Part shown: in pieces, positions 1-9,363 of the stretch | Position numbering within the stretch: position 1 is the stretch's first letter | Layout: each line of letters starts with the position of its first letter | Origin: Streptomyces coacervatus | Lineage (GTDB): Bacteria; Actinomycetota; Actinomycetes; Streptomycetales; Streptomycetaceae | Length of the DNA: 64,000 nucleotides | Reading direction: 5' to 3' | Assembly (NCBI RefSeq): GCF_029223485.1 | Contig: NZ_JARHTP010000034.1 | Span: 1-64,000 of the forward strand | Program-made: the position numbers and the translations under genes | Notes under the pieces: model-generated | What the model saw: the letters and a program-made list of their open reading frames with translations, nothing else | The model's database searches: none | What the model was told of the DNA's origin: nothing

Positions 1-3000
1 AGCACCACATGATCCGCAAGCCACCCCTGCACACCCGCAGACAACACACCCGTGAACAAAAACCCATCACTGTCCGCCAACGCCACCGCAGCACCCAACA
101 ACGGATGACCCGCAACACCCAGACCGACGGCCTCGAGATCGCCGCCGACGAGTGCTTCCGGTCCGGGCCAGTAACGCTCGCCCTGGAAGGGATAGGTGGG
201 CAGCTCCACCCGACGAGCGCGAGTCCCGGCGAAGAACGCCTCCCATTCGACGTCCACGCCCGCCACGTATGCCTGGGCCAGCGCCGCGACGAGTGTCCCT
301 GCCTCGTCGCGACCGCGACGCATCAACGGAGCGCAGACCGGCGCGCCACCCGAGACACACTCCTGCGCCATGGCGGACAGGACACCGTCGGGCCCGAGCT
401 CCACGAAGGTCGTGACACCCTCGCCCTCCAACACCCGCACACCATCCAGGAACCGCACAGCCTCCCGCACATGCCGCACCCAGAAACCGGCGTCGGTAAT
501 CTCCTCCGCAGCCGCGAGAGCACCGGTCAGGTTGGAAACCACCGGGATCCGCGGAGCCTCGTACGACAGACCCTCGACAACCTCGCGGAACGCCTCCAGC
601 ATCCCGTCCATGTGCGGCGAGTGGAACGCATGACTGACCGTCAGACGCTTCGACTTACGGCCCTGCCCCTCGAAACGGGCCGCAATCTCCAGTACGACGT
701 CCTCGTCACCGGAAACCACCACCGAGGTCGGGCCGTTGACCGCCGCGATGCTCACGACGTCCGTCAGATACGGCGCCACCTCGTCCTCGGCCGCCTGCAC
801 CGCCACCATCGCCCCACCGGACGGCAGCTCCTGCATCAACCGGCCACGCGCAGCCACCAGCGTGCACGCATCCTCCAGCGACAGCACACCCGCACAATGC
901 ACGGCCGCGATCTCACCAATGGAGTGGCCGGAGACGAAGTCCGGCCGCACACCCCACGACTCAAGCAGCCGGAACAGCGCCACCTCGACCGCAAACAACG
1001 CAGGCTGCGTATACGCCGTCTGGTCAATCAGCTCCGCATCGCCCCCGAACAGCACATCGAGAAGCGGCACCCCGAGGTGACGGTCAAGATGGGCGCACAC
1101 CGCGTCCAGCGCATCCGCGAACACCGGATAGGCGTCGTACAGCTCCCGGCCCATCCCCAGCCGCTGACTGCCCTGACCGGTGAACAGGAACGCCACCCCA
1201 CCCGGCCGCGGCACACCAGCCACAACCCCGGCAGCACCCCCCTCACCAGCCACCGCATCCAGACCCGCCAGCAACCCCTCACGATCACCCGCGACCACAA
1301 CCACCCGCTGCTCCAACCCGGCACGACCCGTCGCCAGGGAATAGGCGAGGTCGGTGCCACGAAGCGTGGCGTTCTCATGGGCGAGGGCATGCAGCCGGCC
1401 GGCCTGGGCGCGGAGGGCGCCGGTGTCCTTGGCCGACAGCACGTAGGGCAGTACCGGAAGGTGGTGAGTGCCGTCCGGGACCGCCTCGGTCTCCGGCTCG
1501 GGAGCCTGCTCGATGATGGTGTGGGCGTTCGTGCCGCTCAGGCCGAACGAGGAGACACCTGCCCGGCGCGGGCGATCGGTCTCCGGCCACTGACGGGCCT
1601 CGGTCAGCAGCTCGACCGCGCCCGCCGCCCAGTCGACATGCGGGGTCGGCTCATCGACATGCAGGGTCTGCGGCAGCACACCGTGCCGCATCGCCAGCAC
1701 CATCTTGATGATGCCCGCGACACCGGCCGCGGCCTGCGTGTGACCGATGTTCGACTTGATCGAGCCCAGCCACAACGGCCGGTCCTCGCCGCGCTCCTGA
1801 CCGTAGGTCGCCAGCAACGCCTGCGCCTCGATCGGATCACCCAGCGTCGTACCCGTACCGTGCGCCTCCACCGCATCCACATCGGCGGCCGACAGCCCGG
1901 CACTCGCCAGCGCCTGACGGATCACCCGCTGCTGCGACGGACCATTCGGCGCCGTCAGACCATTGCTCGCACCATCCTGGTTGATGGCCGTACCGCGGAC
2001 CACGGCCAGCACGGGGTGGCCGTTCCTACGGGCGTCGGACAGCCGCTCCACCAGGAGCATGCCCACACCCTCGCCCCAGCCGGTGCCGTCCGCACCCGCC
2101 GCGAACGCCTTCACCCGGCCGTCGGCCGCAAGACCACGCTGCAGGCTGAAGTCCACGAACGCATCGGGGGTGGACATGACGGTGACACCGCCGGCCAGCG
2201 CCAGCGTGCACTCGCCGCTGCGCAGCGCCTGCACCGCCAGGTGCAGGGCGACGAGCGAGGAGGAGCAGGCGGTGTCGACGGTCACCGCGGGGCCTTCGAG
2301 CCCGAAGACATAGGAGATCCGTCCGGAGACCACGCTCGCCGCGTTACCGGTGCCGAGGTGACCCTCGATGCCCTTGGGCGGGGCGGCGATCAGGGACGCG
2401 TAGTCCTGTCCGTTGGTGCCGACGAACACGCCGGTGCGGCTGCCGCGCACCGTGGTGGGGTCGATCCCGGCGCGTTCGCAGACCTCCCAGGAGGTCTCCA
2501 GCAGCAGCCGCTGCTGCGGGTCCATCGCCAGCGCTTCACGCGGGCTGATGCCGAAGAAGGCTGCGTCGAACCGGTCGGCGTCGTCGAGGAAGCCGCCCGC
2601 ACGGGTGTAGGAGGTGCCCTGCCGTTCGGGGTCGGGGTCGGCGAGGCGTTCCAGGTTCCAGCCGCGGTCGGTCGGGAAGCCGGAGATGGCGTCGCGGCCG
2701 TCGGTCACGAGGTGCCAGAGGTCCTCCGGTGACCTGACACCGCCGGGGAAGCGGCAGCTCATCGCGACGATCGCGATCGGGTCGTCGGTGTCCGTGGCGA
2801 CGGCGGTCGGGGCCGGGGTGCCCACCGCGGCCTCCTGCCCGAGGAGTTCGTCGCGCAGGTGGGCGGCGAGTGCGGAGGCCGTGGGGTAGTCGTAGACCAG
2901 GGTGGTCGGCAGGCTCAGCCCAGTAACGACGCCCAGACGGTTGCGCAGCTCCACAGCGGTGAGGGAGTCGAAGCCCAGCTCCCGGAACGCACGGTCGCCC

Positions 3001-6000
3001 AGGACGGCATCCGCACCACTGTGCCCGAGCACGGCCGCGACCTGGGCACGCACCAGCTCCAGCAGTTCGCGGTGCTGCTCCGGCCCGGTGAGGCCCATCA
3101 GCCGCTCGGTGACGGTGGTGGCCTCGTTGGCGTCGGTGACGACGCGGGGGTTGCCCGAGGTCTGCGAGGTCTTTCGCGCCTCGGTCAGTTCGTCGAGGAG
3201 TGTGCTGGGGCGTACGGCGGTGAAGCCGGACGCGAATCGCTCCCAGTCCAGATCCACCACACACAGCGCCGGATCACCCAGCTCGCCCAGACCGACAGCC
3301 TGCTCCAACGCCCGCATCGCCAACCGCGGATCCATCGGCGGCATACCCTCACGCCGCAACCGCCGCTCCAGAACCCCCTCCGCCACCATCCCGCCATCAG
3401 CCCACGGCCCCCACGCCACCGACACCGCCGGCAGCCCCAAACCACACCGCTCCCCCGCCAACGCATCCAAGAACGCGTTCGCAGCAGCGTAATTGGCCTG
3501 CCCCGCAGCACCCAGCACACCGGCCACAGACGAGAACAGCACAAACGCCGACAGATCCAGATCACGCGTCAGCTCATGCAGATGACGCGCCGAGTCGGCC
3601 TTGGCCCGCCACACGCGCTCGAACCGCTCCGGGGTCAGCGCATCCAGCACACCATCGTCAAGCACACCCGCGGTGTGGAACACCGCCGTCAGCCCGGCAC
3701 GCAGCGGCTCCAGCAGCCCGGCCAGCGCCTCACGGTCCGCCACATCACACGCGGCGATCGTCACCCGCGCGCCCGCCGCAACGAGCTCCGCCTCCAGCTC
3801 GGCCGCACCCGGCGCCTGCACACCCCGCCGACTGGTCAGCACCACATGCTCAGCACCACCCGCCACCAGCCACCGCGCCACCCGGGCACCCAACGCACCC
3901 GTACCACCCGTCACCAGCACCGTGCCACCCGGCATCCACCCCCCACCCGGCACCACACCCGACGACGAGGACACCCGAACCAGCCGACGCGCAAAGACCC
4001 CGGACGCCCGCACCGCGACCTGATCCTCACCGCCCACACCGGCCAGCACATCCGCAAACCGACCCCACGCACGCTCATCCACCACACCCCGCGGCAGATC
4101 CACCAGACCGCCCCAACGCCCCGGCACCTCCAACGCCGCCACCCGGCCCAGACCCCACACACCGGCCTGCACCGCACTGCCCAACCGGTCCGAACGACCC
4201 GTCGACACAGCACCCCGCGTCACACACCACAACCGGGCATCAATGCCCGCATCACCCAACGCCTGCACCAACACCGCAGACACCGACACACCAGCCGACT
4301 CGTCCAACGCCAGCAACGACAGCACACCCGAGACACCCGAGACACCCGCACCCGAAGACACAGCTGACCGCAGCACCTCGGCTACCTCATGCCGCCCCAG
4401 CCCCGCCGGCAACGTCACGGTGCACACATCCACACCCCGCGCCGACAACGCCCCGGCAACCGCCCCGGACAGACCAGCGTCCACGCCCCCGGCCGGAACA
4501 ACCACCAGCCACGTACCGGACACGACACCAGCCGCACGCCCGGACACCGGCCTCCACACCACCCGGTAACGCCAGCCATCCACCACCGACCGCTCACGCA
4601 CCTGCCGACGCCACGCCGACAACGCCGGCACAACCTCACTCAACGGCTGCTCAGCACCAACCTCCAACTCGGAAGCCAGCGACCCCACATCCCCCTGCTC
4701 CACCGCCTCCCAAAAACGCGCATCCACCGAACCCGCATCACCCGCAACCACCGAACCCGCAACAGGAACAGCCGGAACCTCCAGCCAGAACCGCTCCCGC
4801 TGGAACGCATACGTCGGCAACTCCACCCGGCGCGCACCCGTCCCCGCGAAATACGCCCCCCAGTTCACGCCAAAGCCCCTGACCTGAGCCCGGGCAACAG
4901 CCGAAACAACCGCTTCCACCTCAGGACGGCTCGCGCGCAGCACAGGCGCGAACACATACCCGTCCCCCGTCACACAGTCCTGTGCCATCGCCGACAGCAC
5001 ACCGTCCGGACCCAGCTCGACAAACGTCGTGACGCCCTCGGCCTCCAGCACCCGCACACCGTCCAGGAACCGCACAGCCTCCCGCACATGCCGCACCCAG
5101 AACTCCGGCGAACAGACCTCCTCGACACCCGCCACAGAACCGGTGAGGTTCGAGACGAGCGGAATGCGGGGTGCCTGGAACTCAAGCACCTGCGCGATGC
5201 GCCGGAACTCCGCGAGCATGCCGTCCATGTGCGGGGAGTGGAAGGCGTGACTGACCGTCAGACGCTTCGTCTTACGGCCCAGCTCCTCGAAGCGGGCCGC
5301 AATCTCCAGTACGACGTCCTCGTCACCCGAGACCACCACCGACGTCGGCCCGTTGACGGCCGCGATGCTCACCACATCCGTCAGATACGGCGCCACCTCG
5401 TCCTCGGTCGCCTGCACCGCCACCATCGCCCCACCGGACGGCAGCTCCTGCATCAGCCGACCACGCGCCGCCACCAGCGTGCACGCATCCTCCAGCGACA
5501 GCACCCCCGCACAATGCGCCGCCGCGATCTCACCGATCGAATGGCCCGACACGAAGTCCGGCCGCACACCCCACGACTCCACCAGCCGGAACAGCGCCAC
5601 CTCCACCGCGAACAACGCAGGCTGCGTATACGCGGTGTCGTCGATCAGCCCGGCCTCGGCCGAGCCCGGTTCGGCGAACAGCACGTCGGCCAGGGGGCGT
5701 TCGAGCTGCTCGTCCAGGTACCAGAGCGCGTCGTCCAGCGCTTCGGCGAAGACCGGGTACTCCTCGTACAGCTCCCGGCCCATCCCCAGCCGCTGGCTGC
5801 CCTGCCCTGTGAACAGGAACGCCAGTTTGCCGCCGGCGCGTGATCCCGTGATCGTGCCGGCGGACGAGGCGGACGAGTCGGCACTCGCGAGGGCGCCCAA
5901 CTGCCGCAGGAGCTCCTCGCGATCACCGGCCACCAGCACCGCACGCTCGTCGAAGGCAGCACGGCCGGTGGCGAGCGAGTAACCCACGTCGACCAGGTCC

Positions 6001-7856
6001 ACATCCTCGTCGGCCAGCAGCTGCGCACGCAGACGGCCGGCCTGATCCCGCAGCGCACCCGCGTCCTTGGCGGACAGCACCCACGGCACCACGGAGGGGA
6101 CACGGACCGACGGAGTCTCGTCGCCCTCCGCCTCGGCGATCGCCGGCGGCTCTTCGATGATGGTGTGGGCGTTGGTGCCGCTCATTCCGAAGGAGGAGAC
6201 GCCTGCCCGGCGCGGGCGGCCGGACTCCGGCCAGTCCTGGGCCTCGGTCAGCAGCTCCACCGCACCCGCCGACCAATCCACGTGCGGGGTCGGCTCGTCG
6301 ATGTGCAGCGTGCCCGGCAGCACGCCGTGCCGCATCGCCATCACCATCTTGATCACACCGGCCACGCCGGCCGCCGCCTGCGTGTGGCCGATGTTCGACT
6401 TGATCGAGCCCAGCAGCAGCGGCGTGTCCTCGCCGCGCTCCTGGCCGTAGGTGGCCAGAAGCGCCTGCGCCTCGATCGGGTCACCCAGCCGGGTGCCCGT
6501 TCCGTGCGCCTCGACCACGTCGACGTCCGCCGTGGAGAGCCCGGCGTTGGCCAAGGCCTGGCGGATGACGCGCTGTTGAGAGGGACCGTTGGGAGCGGTC
6601 AGGCCATTGCTCGCGCCGTCCTGGTTGATGGCCGATCCGCGGACGACCGCCAGCACGGGGTGGCCGTTGCGGCGGGCGTCGGAGAGCCGCTCGACCAGGA
6701 GCATGCCGACGCCTTCGCCCCAGGCGGTGCCGTCGGCGGCCGCGGCGAAGGGCTTGCAGCGGCCGTCGGGGGCGAGGCCGCGCTGCCGGCTGAAGGCGAT
6801 GAAGGAGCCGGGGTTGGCCATGACGGCCACGCCGCCGGCGAGGGCGATGGAGCACTCTCCGCTGCGCAGTGCCTGGACGGCGAGGTGCAGGGCGGCCAGG
6901 GAGGAGGAGCAGGCGGTGTCGACGGTGACGGTGGGACCCTCGAAACCGAAGGTGTAGGCGATGCGGCCGGAGGCGACGCTCGCCGCGTTGCCGGTGACCA
7001 GATAGCCCTCGATGCCTTCTTCGGCCTCGTGGAGGCGGGGGCCGTAATCCTGGTTCTCGGCGCCGACGAAGACACCTGCCGGCCGGCCGCGGAATTCGCC
7101 GGGGTCGATTCCGGCGCGTTCGAACGCCTCCCAGGAGGTTTCCAGCAGCAGTCGCTGCTGGGGGTCCATGGCGAGTGCCTCGCGCGGGGATATACCGAAG
7201 AATCCGGGGTCGAACCGGTCGGCGTCGTGCAGGAATCCGCCTTCGCGGGCATAGCTGGTGCCGGGGTTGTCGGGGTCGGGGTCGTACAGGCCGGAAATAT
7301 CCCAGCCGCGCCCGACGGGGAATTCGGAAATCGCGTCGGTGCCGGAGAGCGCCAGCCGCCACAGATCCTCGGGCGAGTGCACGTTCCCGGGGTAGCGGCA
7401 GCCGATTCCCACGATGGCGACGGGCTCGTCGTCCGCGGCACCGACGGGGTGGATGCCGGCTTCGGCGGGCTGCGGGGTCAGACCGAGGATCTCGGTGCGC
7501 AGCAGGCGGGCCAGGGCGGCCGGTGTGGGGTGGTCGAACGCGAGGGTGACCGGCAGCTTCAGGCCGGTGGCCGCGGTGAGCCTGCTGTGCAGGTCGACGG
7601 CGGCGAGCGAGTCGAAGCCCAGGTCGAGGAAGGGGCGGTGGGGATCGAGGGCCTGCGGGGCGTTGTCCCGCAGGGCGGCCCGCACGAGGGTGACGACCCA
7701 GTCGGTCAGCTGCTGTTCCTGCTCGGCCTCGGACAGGCCGGTGAGCCGCTCCCGCCAGGACGGCCGGTCCTCGGTCGTCCGGTCCGGCGCGCCGTTCGGA
7801 CCCAGGTCCTTCATCACGTCGCTGTGCTCGGGCGTGAAATCCTGGGATCCACTCAT
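1..7856 (-). CDS. Modular type I polyketide synthase, partial (ACP-KS-AT-KR-ACP-KS-AT-DH...)
   Basis: The gene starts at ATG 7856 (GGAG seven bases upstream) and runs off the left edge; 2618 codons are present. Domains in order: ACP (about 45-120, phosphopantetheine Ser83 in GFDSL); KS1 (140-565, Cys316, His451, His491 all present); AT1 (678-975, Ser773 in GHSIGE); KR (structural plus catalytic part to about 1530, Tyr1456 in NYAAAN, LDD motif); ACP (Ser1631); KS2 (from 1690, Cys1864); AT2 (Ser2312); then the start of a DH with catalytic His2616 in WLADHV. Both ATs carry GHSIGE and HAFH, which in this family indicate malonyl-CoA. The LDD motif indicates a B-type ketoreductase. There is no loading AT or KSQ before the first ACP, so the starter acyl group is probably loaded by a separate enzyme, as in macrolactam or aminoacyl/guanidinobutyryl-primed synthases (inference). 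It is divergent from the glycosyltransferase. Confidence 0.97.
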   Translation of the reverse strand, partial: MSGSQDFTPEHSDVMKDLGPNGAPDRTTEDRPSWRERLTGLSEAEQEQQLTDWVVTLVRAALRDNAPQALDPHRPFLDLGFDSLAAVDLHSRLTAATGLKLPVTLAFDHPTPAALARLLRTEILGLTPQPAEAGIHPVGAADDEPVAIVGIGCRYPGNVHSPEDLWRLALSGTDAISEFPVGRGWDISGLYDPDPDNPGTSYAREGGFLHDADRFDPGFFGISPREALAMDPQQRLLLETSWEAFERAGIDPGEFRGRPAGVFVGAENQDYGPRLHEAEEGIEGYLVTGNAASVASGRIAYTFGFEGPTVTVDTACSSSLAALHLAVQALRSGECSIALAGGVAVMANPGSFIAFSRQRGLAPDGRCKPFAAAADGTAWGEGVGMLLVERLSDARRNGHPVLAVVRGSAINQDGASNGLTAPNGPSQQRVIRQALANAGLSTADVDVVEAHGTGTRLGDPIEAQALLATYGQERGEDTPLLLGSIKSNIGHTQAAAGVAGVIKMVMAMRHGVLPGTLHIDEPTPHVDWSAGAVELLTEAQDWPESGRPRRAGVSSFGMSGTNAHTIIEEPPAIAEAEGDETPSVRVPSVVPWVLSAKDAGALRDQAGRLRAQLLADEDVDLVDVGYSLATGRAAFDERAVLVAGDREELLRQLGALASADSSASSAGTITGSRAGGKLAFLFTGQGSQRLGMGRELYEEYPVFAEALDDALWYLDEQLERPLADVLFAEPGSAEAGLIDDTAYTQPALFAVEVALFRLVESWGVRPDFVSGHSIGEIAAAHCAGVLSLEDACTLVAARGRLMQELPSGGAMVAVQATEDEVAPYLTDVVSIAAVNGPTSVVVSGDEDVVLEIAARFEELGRKTKRLTVSHAFHSPHMDGMLAEFRRIAQVLEFQAPRIPLVSNLTGSVAGVEEVCSPEFWVRHVREAVRFLDGVRVLEAEGVTTFVELGPDGVLSAMAQDCVTGDGYVFAPVLRASRPEVEAVVSAVARAQVRGFGVNWGAYFAGTGARRVELPTYAFQRERFWLEVPAVPVAGSVVAGDAGSVDARFWEAVEQGDVGSLASELEVGAEQPLSEVVPALSAWRRQVRERSVVDGWRYRVVWRPVSGRAAGVVSGTWLVVVPAGGVDAGLSGAVAGALSARGVDVCTVTLPAGLGRHEVAEVLRSAVSSGAGVSGVSGVLSLLALDESAGVSVSAVLVQALGDAGIDARLWCVTRGAVSTGRSDRLGSAVQAGVWGLGRVAALEVPGRWGGLVDLPRGVVDERAWGRFADVLAGVGGEDQVAVRASGVFARRLVRVSSSSGVVPGGGWMPGGTVLVTGGTGALGARVARWLVAGGAEHVVLTSRRGVQAPGAAELEAELVAAGARVTIAACDVADREALAGLLEPLRAGLTAVFHTAGVLDDGVLDALTPERFERVWRAKADSARHLHELTRDLDLSAFVLFSSVAGVLGAAGQANYAAANAFLDALAGERCGLGLPAVSVAWGPWADGGMVAEGVLERRLRREGMPPMDPRLAMRALEQAVGLGELGDPALCVVDLDWERFASGFTAVRPSTLLDELTEARKTSQTSGNPRVVTDANEATTVTERLMGLTGPEQHRELLELVRAQVAAVLGHSGADAVLGDRAFRELGFDSLTAVELRNRLGVVTGLSLPTTLVYDYPTASALAAHLRDELLGQEAAVGTPAPTAVATDTDDPIAIVAMSCRFPGGVRSPEDLWHLVTDGRDAISGFPTDRGWNLERLADPDPERQGTSYTRAGGFLDDADRFDAAFFGISPREALAMDPQQRLLLETSWEVCERAGIDPTTVRGSRTGVFVGTNGQDYASLIAAPPKGIEGHLGTGNAASVVSGRISYVFGLEGPAVTVDTACSSSLVALHLAVQALRSGECTLALAGGVTVMSTPDAFVDFSLQRGLAADGRVKAFAAGADGTGWGEGVGMLLVERLSDARRNGHPVLAVVRGTAINQDGASNGLTAPNGPSQQRVIRQALASAGLSAADVDAVEAHGTGTTLGDPIEAQALLATYGQERGEDRPLWLGSIKSNIGHTQAAAGVAGIIKMVLAMRHGVLPQTLHVDEPTPHVDWAAGAVELLTEARQWPETDRPRRAGVSSFGLSGTNAHTIIEQAPEPETEAVPDGTHHLPVLPYVLSAKDTGALRAQAGRLHALAHENATLRGTDLAYSLATGRAGLEQRVVVVAGDREGLLAGLDAVAGEGGAAGVVAGVPRPGGVAFLFTGQGSQRLGMGRELYDAYPVFADALDAVCAHLDRHLGVPLLDVLFGGDAELIDQTAYTQPALFAVEVALFRLLESWGVRPDFVSGHSIGEIAAVHCAGVLSLEDACTLVAARGRLMQELPSGGAMVAVQAAEDEVAPYLTDVVSIAAVNGPTSVVVSGDEDVVLEIAARFEGQGRKSKRLTVSHAFHSPHMDGMLEAFREVVEGLSYEAPRIPVVSNLTGALAAAEEITDAGFWVRHVREAVRFLDGVRVLEGEGVTTFVELGPDGVLSAMAQECVSGGAPVCAPLMRRGRDEAGTLVAALAQAYVAGVDVEWEAFFAGTRARRVELPTYPFQGERYWPGPEALVGGDLEAVGLGVAGHPLLGAAVALADSDGFLFTGVLSAGVQGWLADHVV
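361..2790 (-). repeat. PKS module repeat, copy in module 2 (KS-AT)
   Basis: The KS-AT stretch of the second complete module is very similar at DNA level to 4975-7434. Long blocks around the AT active site and around the KS Cys are almost base-for-base identical. This is typical of modular PKS genes kept alike by recent duplication or gene conversion, and it is a place where assemblies can collapse. Confidence 0.8.
4975..7434 (-). repeat. PKS module repeat, copy in module 1 (KS-AT)
   Basis: Partner of the repeat at 361-2790. The KR/ACP stretch between the two copies (about 2800-4800) is not part of the repeat. It has a distinct look, with many ACACC runs. Confidence 0.8.
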
Positions 7857-7930
7857 CAACGCGCTCCATTACCCTGACAGACAGAATCCAACGACTATTT
7901 CAGAGCCTGCCATGGGTGGGGTGCGCGAGA

Positions 7931-7967
7931 AACCCCTCCAAACCCCCTATGAACCCCTATCTTTGGG
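7931..7967. promoter_or_regulatory. Direct repeats in the divergent PKS/glycosyltransferase promoter region
   Basis: The 303-bp gap between the PKS start and the glycosyltransferase start holds no gene. It contains three direct copies of AACCCC at 7931, 7941 and 7952, about one helical turn apart. The last copy is part of ACCCCTATCTTTGGG (7953-7967), which recurs upstream of the thioesterase as ACCCCTAGGTTTGGG (18030-18044). Evenly spaced direct repeats are typical of binding sites for pathway activators. Which regulator binds is not known; the LAL protein in this window is a candidate. Confidence 0.5.
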
Positions 7968-8159
7968 TGCCGGACAAGGGGTTCCGCGTCGGTACGCAAT
8001 GGGAGTTCCCTGCGTTTCGCGATGATCGGCGACGAGGGTGTTCCTGAGGTATTTCCGTTGCCTTGACGGCTTCCTCGGACCCCGTCGAGAATGCGCTCGA
8101 CAAGGACGAAAAGTCAAGAATACGACTGCAATTCATCAGTCAGAAGGGAGCGCGTGCTC

Positions 8160-9281
8160 ATGCGCGTCCTGTTCGTCGCCTATCCGGCCATCGGCCATGT
8201 CTTCCCGACGGTTCCGCTTGCCTGGGCCCTGCGTGCGGCCGGTCACGAGGTGCTGGTCGCGACCGGGTGCACCGGTCTGGAAGCGGCCAACGCCGGTCTG
8301 CACGTGGCGGATGTCGCCCCGGGCCTGGACATGGAGTGCTTCTTCCAGGAGACGGTTCCGGACCTGCTGACGCGGGTGCGGAACCCGGAGGGTCCGGATC
8401 CGATCGCCGGCATCCAGCTGTTCGCCCACCTCAACGACCATCTGACCGACGCGATCGTACGCACCGCGGAGGCGTTCCGCCCCGATCTGGTGGTCTACGA
8501 GCAGATCTTCGTCTCGGCGCTGATCGCCGCCCGCAAGCTGGGTGTGCCCGCCGTGCAGCACAACTTCGGCTTCGCGCGCGGGGCGGACATCCGTGCGATG
8601 ACCGTCGCCCAGCTCGGCGAGACCATGCGCCGACACGGTGTGGACGGGGTGCCCGAGCGGGTGACGACCCTGGACATCGCACCGCCGAGCATGGTGGAAC
8701 CCGAGCCGGACGGCTGGTCGATGCGGCCGGTGCCGTACAACAGCGGTGCGGTGCTGCCGGACTGGGTGCTGCGGCGGCCGGAGCGGCCGCGCATCGGTGT
8801 CACTCTCGGTACGGCGTCGGTCCATGTCACGGGGCTGGGTCCGGTCCAGCGGCTGCTGGCGGCGGCCGAGCCGGTGGACGCGGAGTTCGTGCTGGCCCTC
8901 GGTGACGTCGACACCACTGCGCTCGGTGAACTGCCCGCGAATGTGCGGGTGGTGGGCTGGGTGCCGCTGACGATGCTGCTGCGCACCTGTGTCGGCGCGG
9001 TGCACCACGGCGGCTCGGGGACCACGCTGGCTGCGCTGAACGCCGGTGTGCCGCAGATCGTCCTGCCGGACGGCGCGGACCGCTTCGTCAACGCGGCCGC
9101 GGTGCACGACCGCGGCGCGGGCATCAGTGCCCAGGCCGAGGACATCGACGCGCAGTTGCTGCGGCAGCTGGTGGCGGACGACAAGATGCGAGCGGTCGCG
9201 GCGGAGGTGCGGGAGGAGATCGAGGGCATGCCCACTCCCGCGCTCGTGGTGCCGCGGCTGGAGGAACTGGCCGCCGGCTGA
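8160..9281 (+). CDS. Macrolide-type glycosyltransferase (GT1 family)
   Basis: This 373-aa cytosolic glycosyltransferase should transfer an activated sugar to the polyketide. It has the GT-B fold layout of the antibiotic glycosyltransferases: an N-terminal acceptor half with GHVFP (candidate catalytic His13) and a C-terminal nucleotide-sugar half with the signature HHGGSGT at 282-288 followed by an AGVPQIVLP stretch. The start ATG 8160 was chosen because AGAAGGGAG lies nine bases upstream and the protein then opens with the expected MRVLFV strand; an upstream in-frame ATG (8091) would add 23 unlikely residues. It is divergent from the PKS and ends at a strong hairpin. The sugar cannot be told from sequence, and no deoxysugar genes are present in this window. 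Confidence 0.9.
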   Translation: MRVLFVAYPAIGHVFPTVPLAWALRAAGHEVLVATGCTGLEAANAGLHVADVAPGLDMECFFQETVPDLLTRVRNPEGPDPIAGIQLFAHLNDHLTDAIVRTAEAFRPDLVVYEQIFVSALIAARKLGVPAVQHNFGFARGADIRAMTVAQLGETMRRHGVDGVPERVTTLDIAPPSMVEPEPDGWSMRPVPYNSGAVLPDWVLRRPERPRIGVTLGTASVHVTGLGPVQRLLAAAEPVDAEFVLALGDVDTTALGELPANVRVVGWVPLTMLLRTCVGAVHHGGSGTTLAALNAGVPQIVLPDGADRFVNAAAVHDRGAGISAQAEDIDAQLLRQLVADDKMRAVAAEVREEIEGMPTPALVVPRLEELAAG

Positions 9282-9300
9282 GTCCTGCGGAAAACGGAAG

Positions 9301-9330
9301 CGGAGGGGCGACGGGGGAGTCGCCCCTCCG
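9301..9330. terminator. Bidirectional hairpin terminator
   Basis: A perfect 12-bp stem (CGGAGGGGCGAC / GTCGCCCCTCCG) with a six-base loop sits between the convergent glycosyltransferase and bPH_2 genes. There is no U tract, as is common in Streptomyces. Confidence 0.75.
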
Positions 9331-9363
9331 GTTCCCGGGGGATGGGACAGTTGGTCTGTGGGG

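Noticed and set aside
9..2732. Long plus-strand open frame opposite the PKS
   Set aside because: It is antisense to intact KS and AT domains and its Arg/His/Pro-rich translation is the usual shadow of high-GC coding DNA.
6165..7877. 570-codon plus-strand frame opposite KS1
   Set aside because: Mirror of the KS1 coding frame, Gly/Val/Asp-rich with no domain; the minus strand carries all PKS motifs.
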